Source: Rhodohalobacter halophilus (lineage in GTDB: Bacteria > Bacteroidota > Rhodothermia > Balneolales > Balneolaceae). From it: 64,000 nucleotides of DNA. Every line of letters starts with the position of its first letter. The stretch's first letter is position 1. The notes beneath the pieces are model-generated. The model ran no database searches, was not told the DNA's origin, and was given only the letters and a program-made list of their open reading frames with translations. Of this stretch, positions 37,462-46,950 are shown piece after piece. The stretch is from the NCBI RefSeq assembly GCF_001715195.1, contig NZ_MDWE01000003.1:1-64000 (forward strand), given 5' to 3'. A program made the position numbers and the translations under genes.

Positions 37462-38352
37462 ATGAGCTTAAGTTATGTATTAAAAGAAGGAGTTGCAGGG
37501 CTTGGGCGCGCCAGGCTTGCTGCGTTTACATCTATTTTTTCGCTTTTTGTGGCTGTTCTTCTGGTTGGTGTACTCTCACGTGTGGGGTTCAATACGTATG
37601 AAGTTATTCAGCTTATCAAACAGCAGGTTGAGGTTGAAGTATTTCTGCAAAATATTGATGAGCAAACCACACAGGAGATCCGGGACAGAATTGCATCGGA
37701 AGAGTTTGTTGAAGAGCTTACTTACATATCCCGAGACAGTGCAGCGAAAATTTTTCAGCAAGATTTTGGGATCGGCAGCGATGCTCTCGCCGACCTGCAG
37801 TTTCTGCCGGCTTCCTTTAAAGTGACCATTTCAGATGGGGTGGAAATCGCCCAGATCGACTCATTGGTTCAGCAGGTTTCAACTTATCGCGGAGTGGATG
37901 ATGTTCGATATAACCAGGCGCTGTTGCAAACACTGGAGTCAAGATCTGAGACACTCTTCCTGATTGGCGGAGCGATTGGCCTCTTTATTCTCTTTGTGGC
38001 CATTGTACTGGTGTTCAACACCATACGATTAACGATCTATGCAAAACGGGATTTGATACGCGCAATGAAACTGGTTGGAGCTACAAACAGCTTTATCCGG
38101 CGCCCCTTCTTGGTGGAGGGGATGTTCCAAGGCGTGATTGCAGGAACTCTTGCAGCCGGATTGATCATCATCTTATTTGAGTGGATTGTGCCAAACCTGG
38201 TTCCACAGATTGGGGTGCTGAGCTGGCCTTTCGGCAGGTGGTACTTTTTAACAGGCGGTGTTCTGCTGCTTGCAATCATTCTCGGATGGTGGGGGAGCCG
38301 TTGGGCAGCCCGGAAGTTTATCAAAGAGACGAAGGTCTACACCAACGATTAA
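37462..38352 (+). CDS. ftsX: Cell division protein FtsX
   Basis: This 296-residue membrane protein has the FtsX topology: N-terminal helix (residues about 20-42), an extracellular domain (EVEVFLQNIDEQTTQEI ... VDDVRYNQALLQTLESR) and three C-terminal helices. It pairs with FtsE to control peptidoglycan hydrolases at division. No ftsE is beside it. It follows the barrel gene by 11 bp. Confidence 0.93.
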   Translation: MSLSYVLKEGVAGLGRARLAAFTSIFSLFVAVLLVGVLSRVGFNTYEVIQLIKQQVEVEVFLQNIDEQTTQEIRDRIASEEFVEELTYISRDSAAKIFQQDFGIGSDALADLQFLPASFKVTISDGVEIAQIDSLVQQVSTYRGVDDVRYNQALLQTLESRSETLFLIGGAIGLFILFVAIVLVFNTIRLTIYAKRDLIRAMKLVGATNSFIRRPFLVEGMFQGVIAGTLAAGLIIILFEWIVPNLVPQIGVLSWPFGRWYFLTGGVLLLAIILGWWGSRWAARKFIKETKVYTND

Positions 38353-38861
38353 GCTTCTTCTTTTTTCAATGACTTGATTTTATCTCCCTCTTTTTTTCGC
38401 AACTGGCACGCTTCCACATCACGGCACCGGCCAAAGAGATGAAGTGAATGCCCTTCCACATCAAAGTCATGGATTTGCTCCATCAGCTTCTGAATTTCAA
38501 GAATTCGCGGATCACAAAATTCAATCACAACCCCACACTCTTTACAGATCATATGGTCGTGCTGTTGGTAAGCGTATGATCGCTCGTAATAGTATTGGTT
38601 TTTGCCAAACTGTTGCCGCTGCACCAGGCCGCACTCAATCAGTAGGTCCAGCGTGTTATAGACGGTTGCACGAGATACACGCGTTCCGGCATTTTTCATG
38701 TTAAAGAAGATATCATCAGCGTCGAAGTGTCCTTCTGCCCGATAGATCTCTTCAAGTACCATGAACCGTTCAGGGGTTTGGCGCTGATTTCTCTCTTTCA
38801 GATAAGTTCTGAAAATCTCTTTTACCAGTGTGATTGTTTCTTCTTGGGCCGGATGTGCCAT
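38349..38861 (-). CDS. Fur-family metal-dependent regulator
   Basis: This 170-residue protein has a winged-helix N-terminus (QRQTPERFMVLEEIYRAEGHFDADDIFFNM, RVSRATVYNTLDLLIECGLV). The structural-zinc cysteines are ICKEC (about residue 106) and CRDVEAC. The His/Asp metal site lies in YAYQQHDHMIC. It may be Fur or PerR, which cannot be separated safely here. The stop overlaps the convergent ftsX stop by 4 bp. It diverges from the acyl-CoA ligase gene. Confidence 0.9.
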   Translation of the reverse strand: MAHPAQEETITLVKEIFRTYLKERNQRQTPERFMVLEEIYRAEGHFDADDIFFNMKNAGTRVSRATVYNTLDLLIECGLVQRQQFGKNQYYYERSYAYQQHDHMICKECGVVIEFCDPRILEIQKLMEQIHDFDVEGHSLHLFGRCRDVEACQLRKKEGDKIKSLKKEEA

Positions 38862-39030
38862 AGCGGAGCAGGTTTTAAAACGTCAGTGAATGATTTGAAC
38901 AGTTTTGCATTTAATATGTATTATCAGAACCACAAAATACAGAAGAAATTGCTACTAAAATTTAAAACCCCAAAAGAATTGGGTAATATGTTATTTTAGT
39001 GCCAATCCACAGTTAACAAAATTCAAAGAT

Positions 39031-40914
39031 ATGCCAACGCTTGTTGCTTTTGAGACTCTGACTGATTTGTACCAAAATCTGACCAAAAAATATGAAAATT
39101 CTACGAAAACTGCTTTCGCTTATAAACCTGCCCTCGATGCAGAGTATAAAACAATCACGTGGGATGAGGTACAAAATGACGTGAATGCGCTGGCAAGCTA
39201 TCTGATTGATTTTGGTATAGAAAAAGGTGACCGCGTTGCCATTCTGAGTGAGAATCGTTACGAATGGGCTGTTATTGACCTTGCCATTCAGATGGTTGGA
39301 GCCATTAATGTATCTCTTTATACCACACTTCCGCCCAAGCAGTGTGAGTTTATCCTTAAAGATTCTGAGGCGAAACTCTTTTTCGTCTCCACCGGTATTC
39401 AGCTCAAAAAAGCGGTAGAAGTTTTTGATAACTGCCCCAACCTGAAACATGTTGTAGCTTTCGACAATCCGAAAGTTAAAAAGTACATGGAGCATGGTTT
39501 TGTAACTCTTTTTGATCAGGTTTGTAAGAAAGGAAAAGAAGTTGAAGGAACCCATCTTGAAACGGTAAAGAAACGTGCGCTAGAAACAGAACCGGAAGAT
39601 GTAGCCACACTCATCTACACATCCGGAACAACCGGAAACCCGAAAGGGGCAATGCTTACGCACAGAAATATCGTGAGTAACGTAAAATCAGCTCACGATG
39701 CGATTAATATTAGTGAGACAGATCGCTGCTTGTCGTTTCTGCCTCTCTGCCATTCGTTTGAACGAACCGGCGGCTACTATGCTATGATGGCCGGCGGTGC
39801 AGAAATCTACTATGCGGAAAGTGTGGATACAGTGGCAAAAAACATGCTTGAGGTACATCCTACCATTGTAATTAGTGTGCCGCGGCTGTTTGAGAAGATC
39901 TACAACCTGGTAATGAATAATGTAAAGGATGGATCAGCTATCCAGCAATCTATTTTTGAGTGGGCTCTGGATATTGGAAAACGCTACTGGCAGGGTGAGC
40001 GCGGACTGGTCAGCGTTCAAAAGAAAATTGCGGATAAGTTGGTTTTTGACAAGCTAAAACAGCGAACCGGAGGGAAGATTCGTTTTTTTGTATCGGGCGG
40101 CGCTGCACTTCCTTCAGATATTGGAACCTTTTTTATGTCAGCCGGCCTCAACATCCTTGAAGGGTACGGGTTAACGGAAACCTCACCGGTGATGTGCTGT
40201 AACCGCTACGGAGAGGAGGTGATGGGAACAGTTGGAAAGGTAATAAACGGAGTAACCGTTGGGATTCAGCGATTAGAGGACAGTAAAATTATCGCGCAGT
40301 TAAGCGGCGAGGATTATCCGTCCGACCTGACATCCGAAGAGGGTGAAATCCTGAATCGCGGACCCAATACCATGAAAGGGTATTGGAAAAATGATGAAGC
40401 CACCAAAGAGATGATTGATGAGGATGGCTGGCTTCACACCGGTGATGTTGGGAAATTTGAGAATGGCCGCCTTAAAATAACCGATCGTATCAAGCACATG
40501 ATCGTCAATGCCGGCGGCAAAAATATCTATCCCGGCCCGATTGAAGACATGTTCAAAACCAGCCCGTGGATAGATCAGCTTGTGGTAGTGGGAGAGAAAC
40601 GGAGCTACATGGCCGCTTTGATTGTTCCCGATTTTGAAGCACTCGAGAAGTACGCAAAGGAAAATAATATCAGCTACTCAAACATTGAAGAATTGATAGA
40701 AAATGAGGCGGTTCAGAACCTCTACAACAAAGAGATCCGATCGTTCTCCAAAGAGCTGGCATCACACGAAAAACTGCGTGATTTCCGTCTGATACCAAAT
40801 GAATTTACTGTAGAAACCGGCGAACTGACTCCCACGCTGAAGGTGAAGCGCAGAATTATCGAAGAGAAATACGGTCACCTGATAGAGGACATCTTTGAAG
40901 GGGATCATGCATAG
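39031..40914 (+). CDS. Long-chain fatty acid-CoA ligase
   Basis: This 627-residue ANL-superfamily adenylating enzyme activates fatty acids as acyl-CoA. The P-loop LIYTSGTTGNPKGAML (about residue 195), the AMP motif LEGYGLTETSP and the hinge GWLHTGDVGKFENGRLKITDR are all present. It has the long-chain type insert and the C-terminal lysine region (GELTPTLKVKRRII). With the FadE-like enzyme it would feed beta-oxidation, though the two genes are far apart. Confidence 0.93.
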   Translation: MPTLVAFETLTDLYQNLTKKYENSTKTAFAYKPALDAEYKTITWDEVQNDVNALASYLIDFGIEKGDRVAILSENRYEWAVIDLAIQMVGAINVSLYTTLPPKQCEFILKDSEAKLFFVSTGIQLKKAVEVFDNCPNLKHVVAFDNPKVKKYMEHGFVTLFDQVCKKGKEVEGTHLETVKKRALETEPEDVATLIYTSGTTGNPKGAMLTHRNIVSNVKSAHDAINISETDRCLSFLPLCHSFERTGGYYAMMAGGAEIYYAESVDTVAKNMLEVHPTIVISVPRLFEKIYNLVMNNVKDGSAIQQSIFEWALDIGKRYWQGERGLVSVQKKIADKLVFDKLKQRTGGKIRFFVSGGAALPSDIGTFFMSAGLNILEGYGLTETSPVMCCNRYGEEVMGTVGKVINGVTVGIQRLEDSKIIAQLSGEDYPSDLTSEEGEILNRGPNTMKGYWKNDEATKEMIDEDGWLHTGDVGKFENGRLKITDRIKHMIVNAGGKNIYPGPIEDMFKTSPWIDQLVVVGEKRSYMAALIVPDFEALEKYAKENNISYSNIEELIENEAVQNLYNKEIRSFSKELASHEKLRDFRLIPNEFTVETGELTPTLKVKRRIIEEKYGHLIEDIFEGDHA

Positions 40915-40968
40915 TATCCCCTGAAAAACCTGATGTGAAATGCAGGTGACCGACTATGAAGTACTAAG

Positions 40969-41346
40969 CTATTCCTTTCCGGTTTTTCGGGCATCCATAA
41001 ACGATTTGATGCCAAAGATCAGAAAGAAAATACAGAGAACGGCCATCACAGCCTGACTGGACGCAGCCGTGAAACGAGCCGGCATCTCTCCTCCAAAAAG
41101 TGCGGTCATAATCTGCCTTAACCCCGTAAATGATCCGCCCAGGCCAAGCAGCGCCAACAGCATGGCGGCATGCATTGCGTGTTTCTGGAGATCATCGGAC
41201 TTTCTGGCTAACAGGCCGAGCCCGACGAATACAATGCCAAATGCAGATGGGATAAGAGCGGTGAGGCTCACCATATCTGATGCGATATATGAGAAGAAAC
41301 CGAGAATGATAAGCAGAACACCAATATTGATAGAAAGTTTAGCCAC
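40969..41346 (-). CDS. Small four-helix membrane protein
   Basis: This 125-residue protein has four hydrophobic segments (INIGVLLIILGFFSYIA, LIPSAFGIVFVGLGLLA, MLLALLGLGGSFTGL, AVMAVLCIFFLIFGI) and short charged loops. It is 16 bp after the DUF1499 gene on the same strand and so probably is the last gene of the desulfurase-LOG-DUF1499 transcript. The function is unknown. Confidence 0.65.
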   Translation of the reverse strand: MAKLSINIGVLLIILGFFSYIASDMVSLTALIPSAFGIVFVGLGLLARKSDDLQKHAMHAAMLLALLGLGGSFTGLRQIMTALFGGEMPARFTAASSQAVMAVLCIFFLIFGIKSFMDARKTGKE

Positions 41347-41362
41347 TGTCGTAAAATTGAGT

Positions 41363-41842
41363 TTAAATGTGAATATTCAAGGTTTGTTGAATCCGGTTGA
41401 GAATTTTGCCAACCCGTCGTCGATTGACGCCCAAATCCGAATAGCCGACCCGGCTCGCACTTCTTATATGAAGGGATGCTGAATTATGTTCATTTGCAGA
41501 AACCAGCAGGTGCACATCGTCTTTAAATCCAAACAGAGGAATTCTGAATACAGCTTTAATTTGCTTTTTTTCAGTCATTATGGTGAGGCTATGGGGATTC
41601 AAATCATTGAGTGTTTTTGAAGCCGCTACAAAAAGCTGATTTGGATCAACGGAATATCGTTTTGAGAGTACCACGCAGTTTGGCGAATCGGGGCACGGCC
41701 GGAGGTCTGCATGATGAACCGTGTCAGATATAAAATCTGCCGATGTTGAGCCCTGAAGTGGAAATTTCAAAACCATGAGTGTGGCAAGTATCATCCCGGA
41801 TAGGATGAACCGGAATTTTCGGTTTAGATTACGCTTGCTCAC
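41363..41842 (-). CDS. DUF1499-domain protein
   Basis: This 159-residue protein begins with one hydrophobic segment (FILSGMILATLMVLKFPLQ), probably a signal or anchor. The DUF1499 hallmark LRPCPDSPNCVVLSKR follows at about residue 48, and FRIPLFGFKDDVHL and SASLHIRSASRVGYSDLG come later. Its role is unknown. It overlaps the LOG-family gene by 14 bp. Confidence 0.85.
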   Translation of the reverse strand: MSKRNLNRKFRFILSGMILATLMVLKFPLQGSTSADFISDTVHHADLRPCPDSPNCVVLSKRYSVDPNQLFVAASKTLNDLNPHSLTIMTEKKQIKAVFRIPLFGFKDDVHLLVSANEHNSASLHIRSASRVGYSDLGVNRRRVGKILNRIQQTLNIHI

Positions 41843-42365
41843 AAAACTTTAAACACTCGTCCAGCGTTTCCGCAACCTGAACTATTTTTCGGTTTTCCGG
41901 TTTGATAAAACCGGCTTCAACAGCCTGATCAATCATTTTTACCAACGAATTATAATATCCTTCCAGATTCATGATGGTAACCGGTTTTTTAAGCAGGCCG
42001 ATTTGATTCCAGGTAATGATCTCGAACAGTTCCTCCATCGTACCGAAACCACCGGGGAAGGCCACAAATGCATCGGCCAGTTCCGCCATGTGCGATTTAC
42101 GCTGATGCATATCTTTTACAGTGATGAGCCGGGTGATTCCGCGATGAGCCACCTCTTTGCTGAAAAGGTTTTCCGGAATCACGCCAATGACTTCCCCGCC
42201 ATTAATCATCACAGAGTCGGCAATGGCGCCCATAATTCCGAGGGAAGACCCTCCGTAAATGAGATTGTATCCCTGCTCGGCCATCAGCCGCCCAAACGCT
42301 TTGGCTTGTTCAATAATTTTCGGGTTGTTACCGGGTGATGAACCGCAGTAGATACAGATGTTCAT
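41829..42365 (-). CDS. LOG-family (TIGR00730) nucleotide 5'-monophosphate phosphoribohydrolase
   Basis: This 178-residue Rossmann-fold protein has the lysine-decarboxylase-like motif PGGFGTMEELFEIITWNQIG and the N-terminal IYCGSSPGNNP. Relatives cut the base from nucleoside monophosphates (LOG). The activity is inferred. Its ATG shares one base with the stop of the cysteine desulfurase gene (TGATG), so the genes are coupled. Confidence 0.9.
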   Translation of the reverse strand: MNICIYCGSSPGNNPKIIEQAKAFGRLMAEQGYNLIYGGSSLGIMGAIADSVMINGGEVIGVIPENLFSKEVAHRGITRLITVKDMHQRKSHMAELADAFVAFPGGFGTMEELFEIITWNQIGLLKKPVTIMNLEGYYNSLVKMIDQAVEAGFIKPENRKIVQVAETLDECLKFCEQA

Positions 42366-43534
42366 CAGGATGCTACTTTCAACATTCTATCCAGAACTCC
42401 TTCCAGCTTATCCAGAAAGTAATCAACTTCTTTGTCGGTATTCTGTTTTCCAAAACTCACGCGAATGCTCGAGCTGGCAATCGCATCGTCATCAACCACC
42501 TCTTTTAATACGTGGGAAGGTTCGGTCGCTCCGGAAGTGCACGCGGATCCGTTCGATACGCAGATGCCTTCAATATCGAGATTTAGCAGCAACATTTCGC
42601 CATCCAATCCCTGTTCGTTACTCGTTTTGAACCCGATATTTATGATATGTGCAACCCCGCCTTCTTTGGGGCCGTTTATGGTAAATTTTTCCTCAAAGCG
42701 GGATTCAAGCCCTTCGATCAATTTTGATCTGAGCGCAACAAATTTCTGTGTATTGGTCTCCATGTTGCCGATGCTCAGCTCCATCGCTTTGGCCAACCCC
42801 ACAATACCCGGAACGTTGGACGTTCCGCCCCGCCGCCGTCGCTCCTGAGAACCGCCCTGCAGCCAGGGAATCCAGGGTGTACCATTTTTTACATAGAGAA
42901 CTCCAATCCCTTTCGGCCCGTAAATTTTATGGGCGCTGATACTCAACATATTCATTCCAATCTCTTTCACATCCACGGGAATTTTACCCACGCTCTGCAC
43001 GGTGTCGGAATGAAACGGCACGCCGGCTTCTTGGCAAACATCGGCAATCTCTTTTACGGGGTTGATCGATCCGATTTCGTTATTTACATGCATCAAAGAG
43101 ACAAGCCCGGTTTTGTCGGTAATCGCCCCTCTTACCTGATCTGCCGTGATGACTCCGTTTGAATTGGGTTTCAGGTAGATGATTTTAGCACCACTTCTTT
43201 TCAAAGCCTCGGCAGGGTGAGTAACGGCGTGATGCTCGATCGGGGAGGTGATGATTTCGTTTTTTCCAGCCGGAGACAAAGCAGAGTATACTCCCTTGAT
43301 GGCTGCATTATCACTTTCTGTTCCGCCACTGGTGAAGATAATTTCCGAAGGTTCGGCATTTAACAGACGGGCAATTTTTTCCCGAGCATCTTCAACGGCA
43401 ACTTTGCATGTGCGGCCGACTTGATGAGCGGCATCTGCATTACCAAACGTGTTCTTGAAATAGGGGAGCATGCTGTCCAGCACATCCGGATCTACCGGGG
43501 TTGTGGCTGCATTATCAAAATAGACTGGATCCAT
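42365..43534 (-). CDS. Cysteine desulfurase (NifS/IscS type)
   Basis: It removes sulfur from cysteine for Fe-S clusters or tRNA thiolation. This 389-residue PLP enzyme has YFDNAATTPVDPDVL at the N-terminus, FTSGGTESDNAAIKG, the Schiff-base lysine in LSISAHKIYGPKGIGVLY and the catalytic-loop cysteine in GSACTSG (about residue 334). No iscU or other Fe-S gene is beside it. It leads a four-gene transcript. Confidence 0.95.
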   Translation of the reverse strand: MDPVYFDNAATTPVDPDVLDSMLPYFKNTFGNADAAHQVGRTCKVAVEDAREKIARLLNAEPSEIIFTSGGTESDNAAIKGVYSALSPAGKNEIITSPIEHHAVTHPAEALKRSGAKIIYLKPNSNGVITADQVRGAITDKTGLVSLMHVNNEIGSINPVKEIADVCQEAGVPFHSDTVQSVGKIPVDVKEIGMNMLSISAHKIYGPKGIGVLYVKNGTPWIPWLQGGSQERRRRGGTSNVPGIVGLAKAMELSIGNMETNTQKFVALRSKLIEGLESRFEEKFTINGPKEGGVAHIINIGFKTSNEQGLDGEMLLLNLDIEGICVSNGSACTSGATEPSHVLKEVVDDDAIASSSIRVSFGKQNTDKEVDYFLDKLEGVLDRMLKVAS

Positions 43535-43735
43535 AATTTATTTCTCAGTTACGGTTTTCGAGCTGAATAAAAATATTCAAAATGAGTGTGAAAAACAGTT
43601 TTGAATTCAATGTTCTTCAAGCCGCTATGTTCAACTGTTAAGCTGGCAGAATATTTCAGGATTTAGAAAGAACGAATCCTGAACTTTTCTTACCTTTAGC
43701 GCACATCGAATTTCACATTTTACAGATCCAAAAAC

Positions 43736-45973
43736 ATGTCAAATACATCTCCGCAGGAACCTGAAGTTACTCTCGATCTGGCCATCGAACACGGATTGAA
43801 TGAAGAAGAGTTTGAAATGATCAAAAACTTCCTCGGCCGAACCCCCACATTTACCGAGCTGGGTGTATACTCAGTAATGTGGAGCGAGCACTGTTCCTAT
43901 AAAAATTCCATCCTTGAGATTAAGAAGCTGCCGAGAGAAGGGGAACAGCTCCTTGTGGATGCGGGTGAAGAGAACGCCGGTTTGGTAGATATTGGTGACG
44001 GCCTGGCGTGCGCATTTAAAATTGAGAGCCACAATCACCCGTCTGCCGTTGAACCCTACCAGGGAGCGGCAACCGGAGTCGGTGGAATTCACCGGGATAT
44101 CTTTACGATGGGTGCTCGTCCCGTAGCCTCGCTTAACTCACTCCGGTTCGGATCAATGGACAATCCGCGTGTACGCTATCTTCTTGATGGAGTTGTGCGC
44201 GGTATTTCCGATTACGGTAACTCTTTTGGAATTCCAACCGTAGGCGGCGAAATCTATTTCGATGAAGCCTATGAGGGAAATCCGCTGGTGAACGCGATGA
44301 GTGTGGGTATTGTAAAACATGGTGAAACGGCTTCGGCCATCGCCAAGGGAATCGGAAACCCGGTATTGATTGTGGGAGCCAGTACCGGCCGGGATGGAAT
44401 ACACGGTGCTACGTTTGCATCCGAAGAGATTAGTGAAGAGAGCGAGGCGAAGCGGCCAAGCGTGCAGGTGGGTGACCCCTTCACGGAAAAACTTCTATTG
44501 GAAGCCAGCCTGGAAGCACTGAAAACCGGCGCCATTGTTGGCCTTCAGGATATGGGTGCTGCAGGAATTACCAGTTCATCTTCCGAAATGACGGCCCGCG
44601 GAGGGCAGGGGATGACACTCGACCTGGATAAAGTGCCGATGCGAGAAGAAGGGATGACAGCTTATGAACTGCTGCTGAGTGAGAGCCAGGAGCGGATGCT
44701 GGTTGTGGCTGAAAAAGGACGGGAACAGGAAATTATTGATGTTTTTGAAAAATGGGATCTCAACGCAGTTGTGATCGGTGAAGTAGTGGAAGGGGATAAG
44801 CTTACCTACATTAAAGATGGGGAAGTGAAGGCAGAAATCCCGGCCGATTCACTCGTGCTTGGCGGCGGTGCTCCTCAGTATAAGCGTGAAAGAAAGAAAC
44901 CGGCCTATATTGATGAAGTCCAGAGTTTCGATTTTTCTGCGCTCAAACATCCGGAAGATGTCAATGAAGCACTGTTGAAAGTTTTGGCTTCCCCCAATGT
45001 GGCGTCTAAAAGATGGGTTCATGAGCAGTACGATACCACCGTTCGCACCAACACGGTGAATGCGCCCGGTGCCTCCGATTCGGGAGTAATTCGAATTAAA
45101 GGCACCAAAAAAGGTCTGGCCGTAAAAACTGACTGCAATGGCAGGTACGTCTATCTCAACCCGAGAAGAGGCGGACAAATTGCAGTGGCCGAATCAGCCC
45201 GGAATGTGGTGTGCAGCGGTGCGAAACCGGTGGCGATCTCAAACTGCCTGAATTTTGGAAATCCGTACAAACCAGAAGTGTATTGGACGTTCAGCGAAGC
45301 ACTGGCCGGAATGGGAGATGCCTGCCGGGCTCTCAATACTCCGGTAACAGGTGGAAACGTAAGTTTATACAATGAAAACCCGAACGGAGCCATCTTCCCG
45401 ACTCCTGTAATCGGAATGCTCGGTTTGATTGAGGATGTGGAAAATCATACCATGACGCCCCAGTTTAAGAATGAAGGGGATGTCATTTACTACCTGGGTG
45501 CGAATCGTAAAGGGCTGGGCGGATCAGAATATATTAAAGCCGTACATGGCCTCACTACAGGTGATGCTCCCGAATTGGATCTGGACCTGGAAGTGAAACT
45601 TCAGAAATCTGTTCTGCAACTCATTCACGATAAAGTTGTCAATGCTGCACACGATGTATCTGATGGCGGACTCAGTGTAACATTAGCCGAAATGGCAATC
45701 CACTCAGGGTTGGGAGCGGATGTGTCACTCGAAAAACTGAGCGGAGAGATCTATGAAATTCTCTTCAGCGAGGCACAGTCCGGAATTGTCGTGACCGTAC
45801 CGAAGGAAAATGTAGCGAATCTCGAAAAAACATTAGGTGATGGAGCGGTTCCGTTTTATCCGCTGGGAACCGTTACCGGTAAAACTCTCACCATCAATCG
45901 CTCAATTAACCTGCCGGTGGAAAAATTAACCGAAGTGTATGAATCCGTCATACCCAGGGCGATGGAGCAGTAA
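43736..45973 (+). CDS. purL: Phosphoribosylformylglycinamidine synthase subunit PurL
   Basis: It makes FGAM in purine synthesis together with PurS and PurQ, which are not adjacent. The 745-residue length is the small PurL type. [33 protein letters not shown] and [24 protein letters not shown] are diagnostic. The C-terminal half repeats the same ATP-grasp-like AIR synthase domain ([16 protein letters not shown]). Confidence 0.96.
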   Translation: MSNTSPQEPEVTLDLAIEHGLNEEEFEMIKNFLGRTPTFTELGVYSVMWSEHCSYKNSILEIKKLPREGEQLLVDAGEENAGLVDIGDGLACAFKIESHNHPSAVEPYQGAATGVGGIHRDIFTMGARPVASLNSLRFGSMDNPRVRYLLDGVVRGISDYGNSFGIPTVGGEIYFDEAYEGNPLVNAMSVGIVKHGETASAIAKGIGNPVLIVGASTGRDGIHGATFASEEISEESEAKRPSVQVGDPFTEKLLLEASLEALKTGAIVGLQDMGAAGITSSSSEMTARGGQGMTLDLDKVPMREEGMTAYELLLSESQERMLVVAEKGREQEIIDVFEKWDLNAVVIGEVVEGDKLTYIKDGEVKAEIPADSLVLGGGAPQYKRERKKPAYIDEVQSFDFSALKHPEDVNEALLKVLASPNVASKRWVHEQYDTTVRTNTVNAPGASDSGVIRIKGTKKGLAVKTDCNGRYVYLNPRRGGQIAVAESARNVVCSGAKPVAISNCLNFGNPYKPEVYWTFSEALAGMGDACRALNTPVTGGNVSLYNENPNGAIFPTPVIGMLGLIEDVENHTMTPQFKNEGDVIYYLGANRKGLGGSEYIKAVHGLTTGDAPELDLDLEVKLQKSVLQLIHDKVVNAAHDVSDGGLSVTLAEMAIHSGLGADVSLEKLSGEIYEILFSEAQSGIVVTVPKENVANLEKTLGDGAVPFYPLGTVTGKTLTINRSINLPVEKLTEVYESVIPRAMEQ

Positions 45974-46013
45974 ATAATTTCGTTGCCGGTATATCTGAAA
46001 CTCTGAACGATTT

Positions 46014-46062
46014 AAATCTCTTTGGGCTTTTAAAGGTTGAAATTTAAAACCTAAAGAGATTT
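46014..46062. promoter_or_regulatory. Inverted repeat in front of the SDR gene
   Basis: AAATCTCTTT (46014-46023) and AAAGAGATTT (46053-46062) are perfect 10-bp arms around a 29-nt AT-rich loop. The right arm ends one base before the ATG at 46064 and occupies the ribosome-binding position. It could be a translational switch or the terminator of purL. Confidence 0.4.
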
Positions 46063-46063
46063 T

Positions 46064-46783
46064 ATGGACGATAAGATTGTACTCATTGTTGGCGGATCAG
46101 GCGGAATCGGACAAGCTTCTGCTGATTTGTTTGCCAAAGCCGGCGCAAAAGTTGTATTAGCTGCCAGAAACAAGGCCAAAGCCGAACAGAAAGCGAAAGA
46201 GATTAACGACAACGGAGGAGAGACGTTTGCCATCGAGGTAAATGTAACCGATTTGGGTTCAGTATCCGATATGGCGCGCGAAGTCACCGAAGAGTTGGGA
46301 GATATTGATGTTCTGGTAAACGCTTTTGGCCTGGGTATGATTCAGCCACTGCTCGACATCAAACCGGATGATGCCAAAGAGGTTTTTGATGTGAATGTGT
46401 ACGGTACGTTTCTGGTTACGCAAACGGTTACACGTTATATGGCTACGGCTAAGAAAGGACGTGTCATTATGTTTCCGGGAATCCTCGGCAAAGCGGTGAT
46501 GAGAAACTCTTCTGTCTATTCTGCTTCCAAATATGCTGTAACCGGATTTACCAAGGCACTCGTAGAAGAGAATAAGAGGTCAGGCGTAAAATTTTCACTT
46601 CTATATCTGGGCGGCGTGGCTACAGATTTCTGGGAGAATCCCAATATTGATATGCGGGTTCAGAAAGATAAGATGCTGACGCCGGAACAGGTGGCAAAAG
46701 CGGTTTATTACTCCGCATCACAGCCGGACGATTCCGTTCTGAATGAAATTACGATTCAGCCCGAATCGCATCAGATGGTGTAA
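46064..46783 (+). CDS. Short-chain dehydrogenase/reductase
   Basis: This 239-residue SDR has a cofactor motif VGGSGGIGQ (residues 9-17; the usual TGxxxGIG with Gly for Thr), NAFG in place of NNAG, and the active-site YSASKYA (Tyr about residue 155). GGVATDFWENP fits the usual post-catalytic loop. The substrate is unknown. It stands alone. Confidence 0.88.
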   Translation: MDDKIVLIVGGSGGIGQASADLFAKAGAKVVLAARNKAKAEQKAKEINDNGGETFAIEVNVTDLGSVSDMAREVTEELGDIDVLVNAFGLGMIQPLLDIKPDDAKEVFDVNVYGTFLVTQTVTRYMATAKKGRVIMFPGILGKAVMRNSSVYSASKYAVTGFTKALVEENKRSGVKFSLLYLGGVATDFWENPNIDMRVQKDKMLTPEQVAKAVYYSASQPDDSVLNEITIQPESHQMV

Positions 46784-46790
46784 ATTAACT

Positions 46791-46819
46791 CCGTCAGACC
46801 GCTCCACGCGGTCAGACGG
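46791..46819. repeat. Palindromic repeat 1 of an intergenic cluster
   Basis: Arms CCGTCAGACCGC and GCGGTCAGACGG differ by one base from perfect pairing around the loop TCCAC. It is in the gap between convergent genes. Confidence 0.6.
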
Positions 46820-46834
46820 ATGAATCTGGAACAA

Positions 46835-46865
46835 CCCATCTGACCGGCTTTAGCGGCCTGACGGG
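46835..46865. repeat. Palindromic repeat 2, degenerate copy of repeat 1
   Basis: An imperfect hairpin has arms CCCATCTGACCGGC and GCGGCCTGACGGG. It shares the TGACCG/CGGCCTGACGG theme of the copy at 46791. Confidence 0.5.
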
Positions 46866-46895
46866 TGTAATTATAAAAAGTAGTAATCTAACCCA

Positions 46896-46918
46896 TGGCA
46901 CGACTTTGAGGCGTGCCA
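46896..46918. repeat. Palindromic repeat 3
   Basis: Stem TGGCACG/CGTGCCA encloses a 9-nt loop (46903-46911). It ends close to the lat stop codon and could also act as a weak terminator. Confidence 0.45.
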
Positions 46919-46950
46919 CGACTAATAAACTCACTACTCAACTAAACTCA

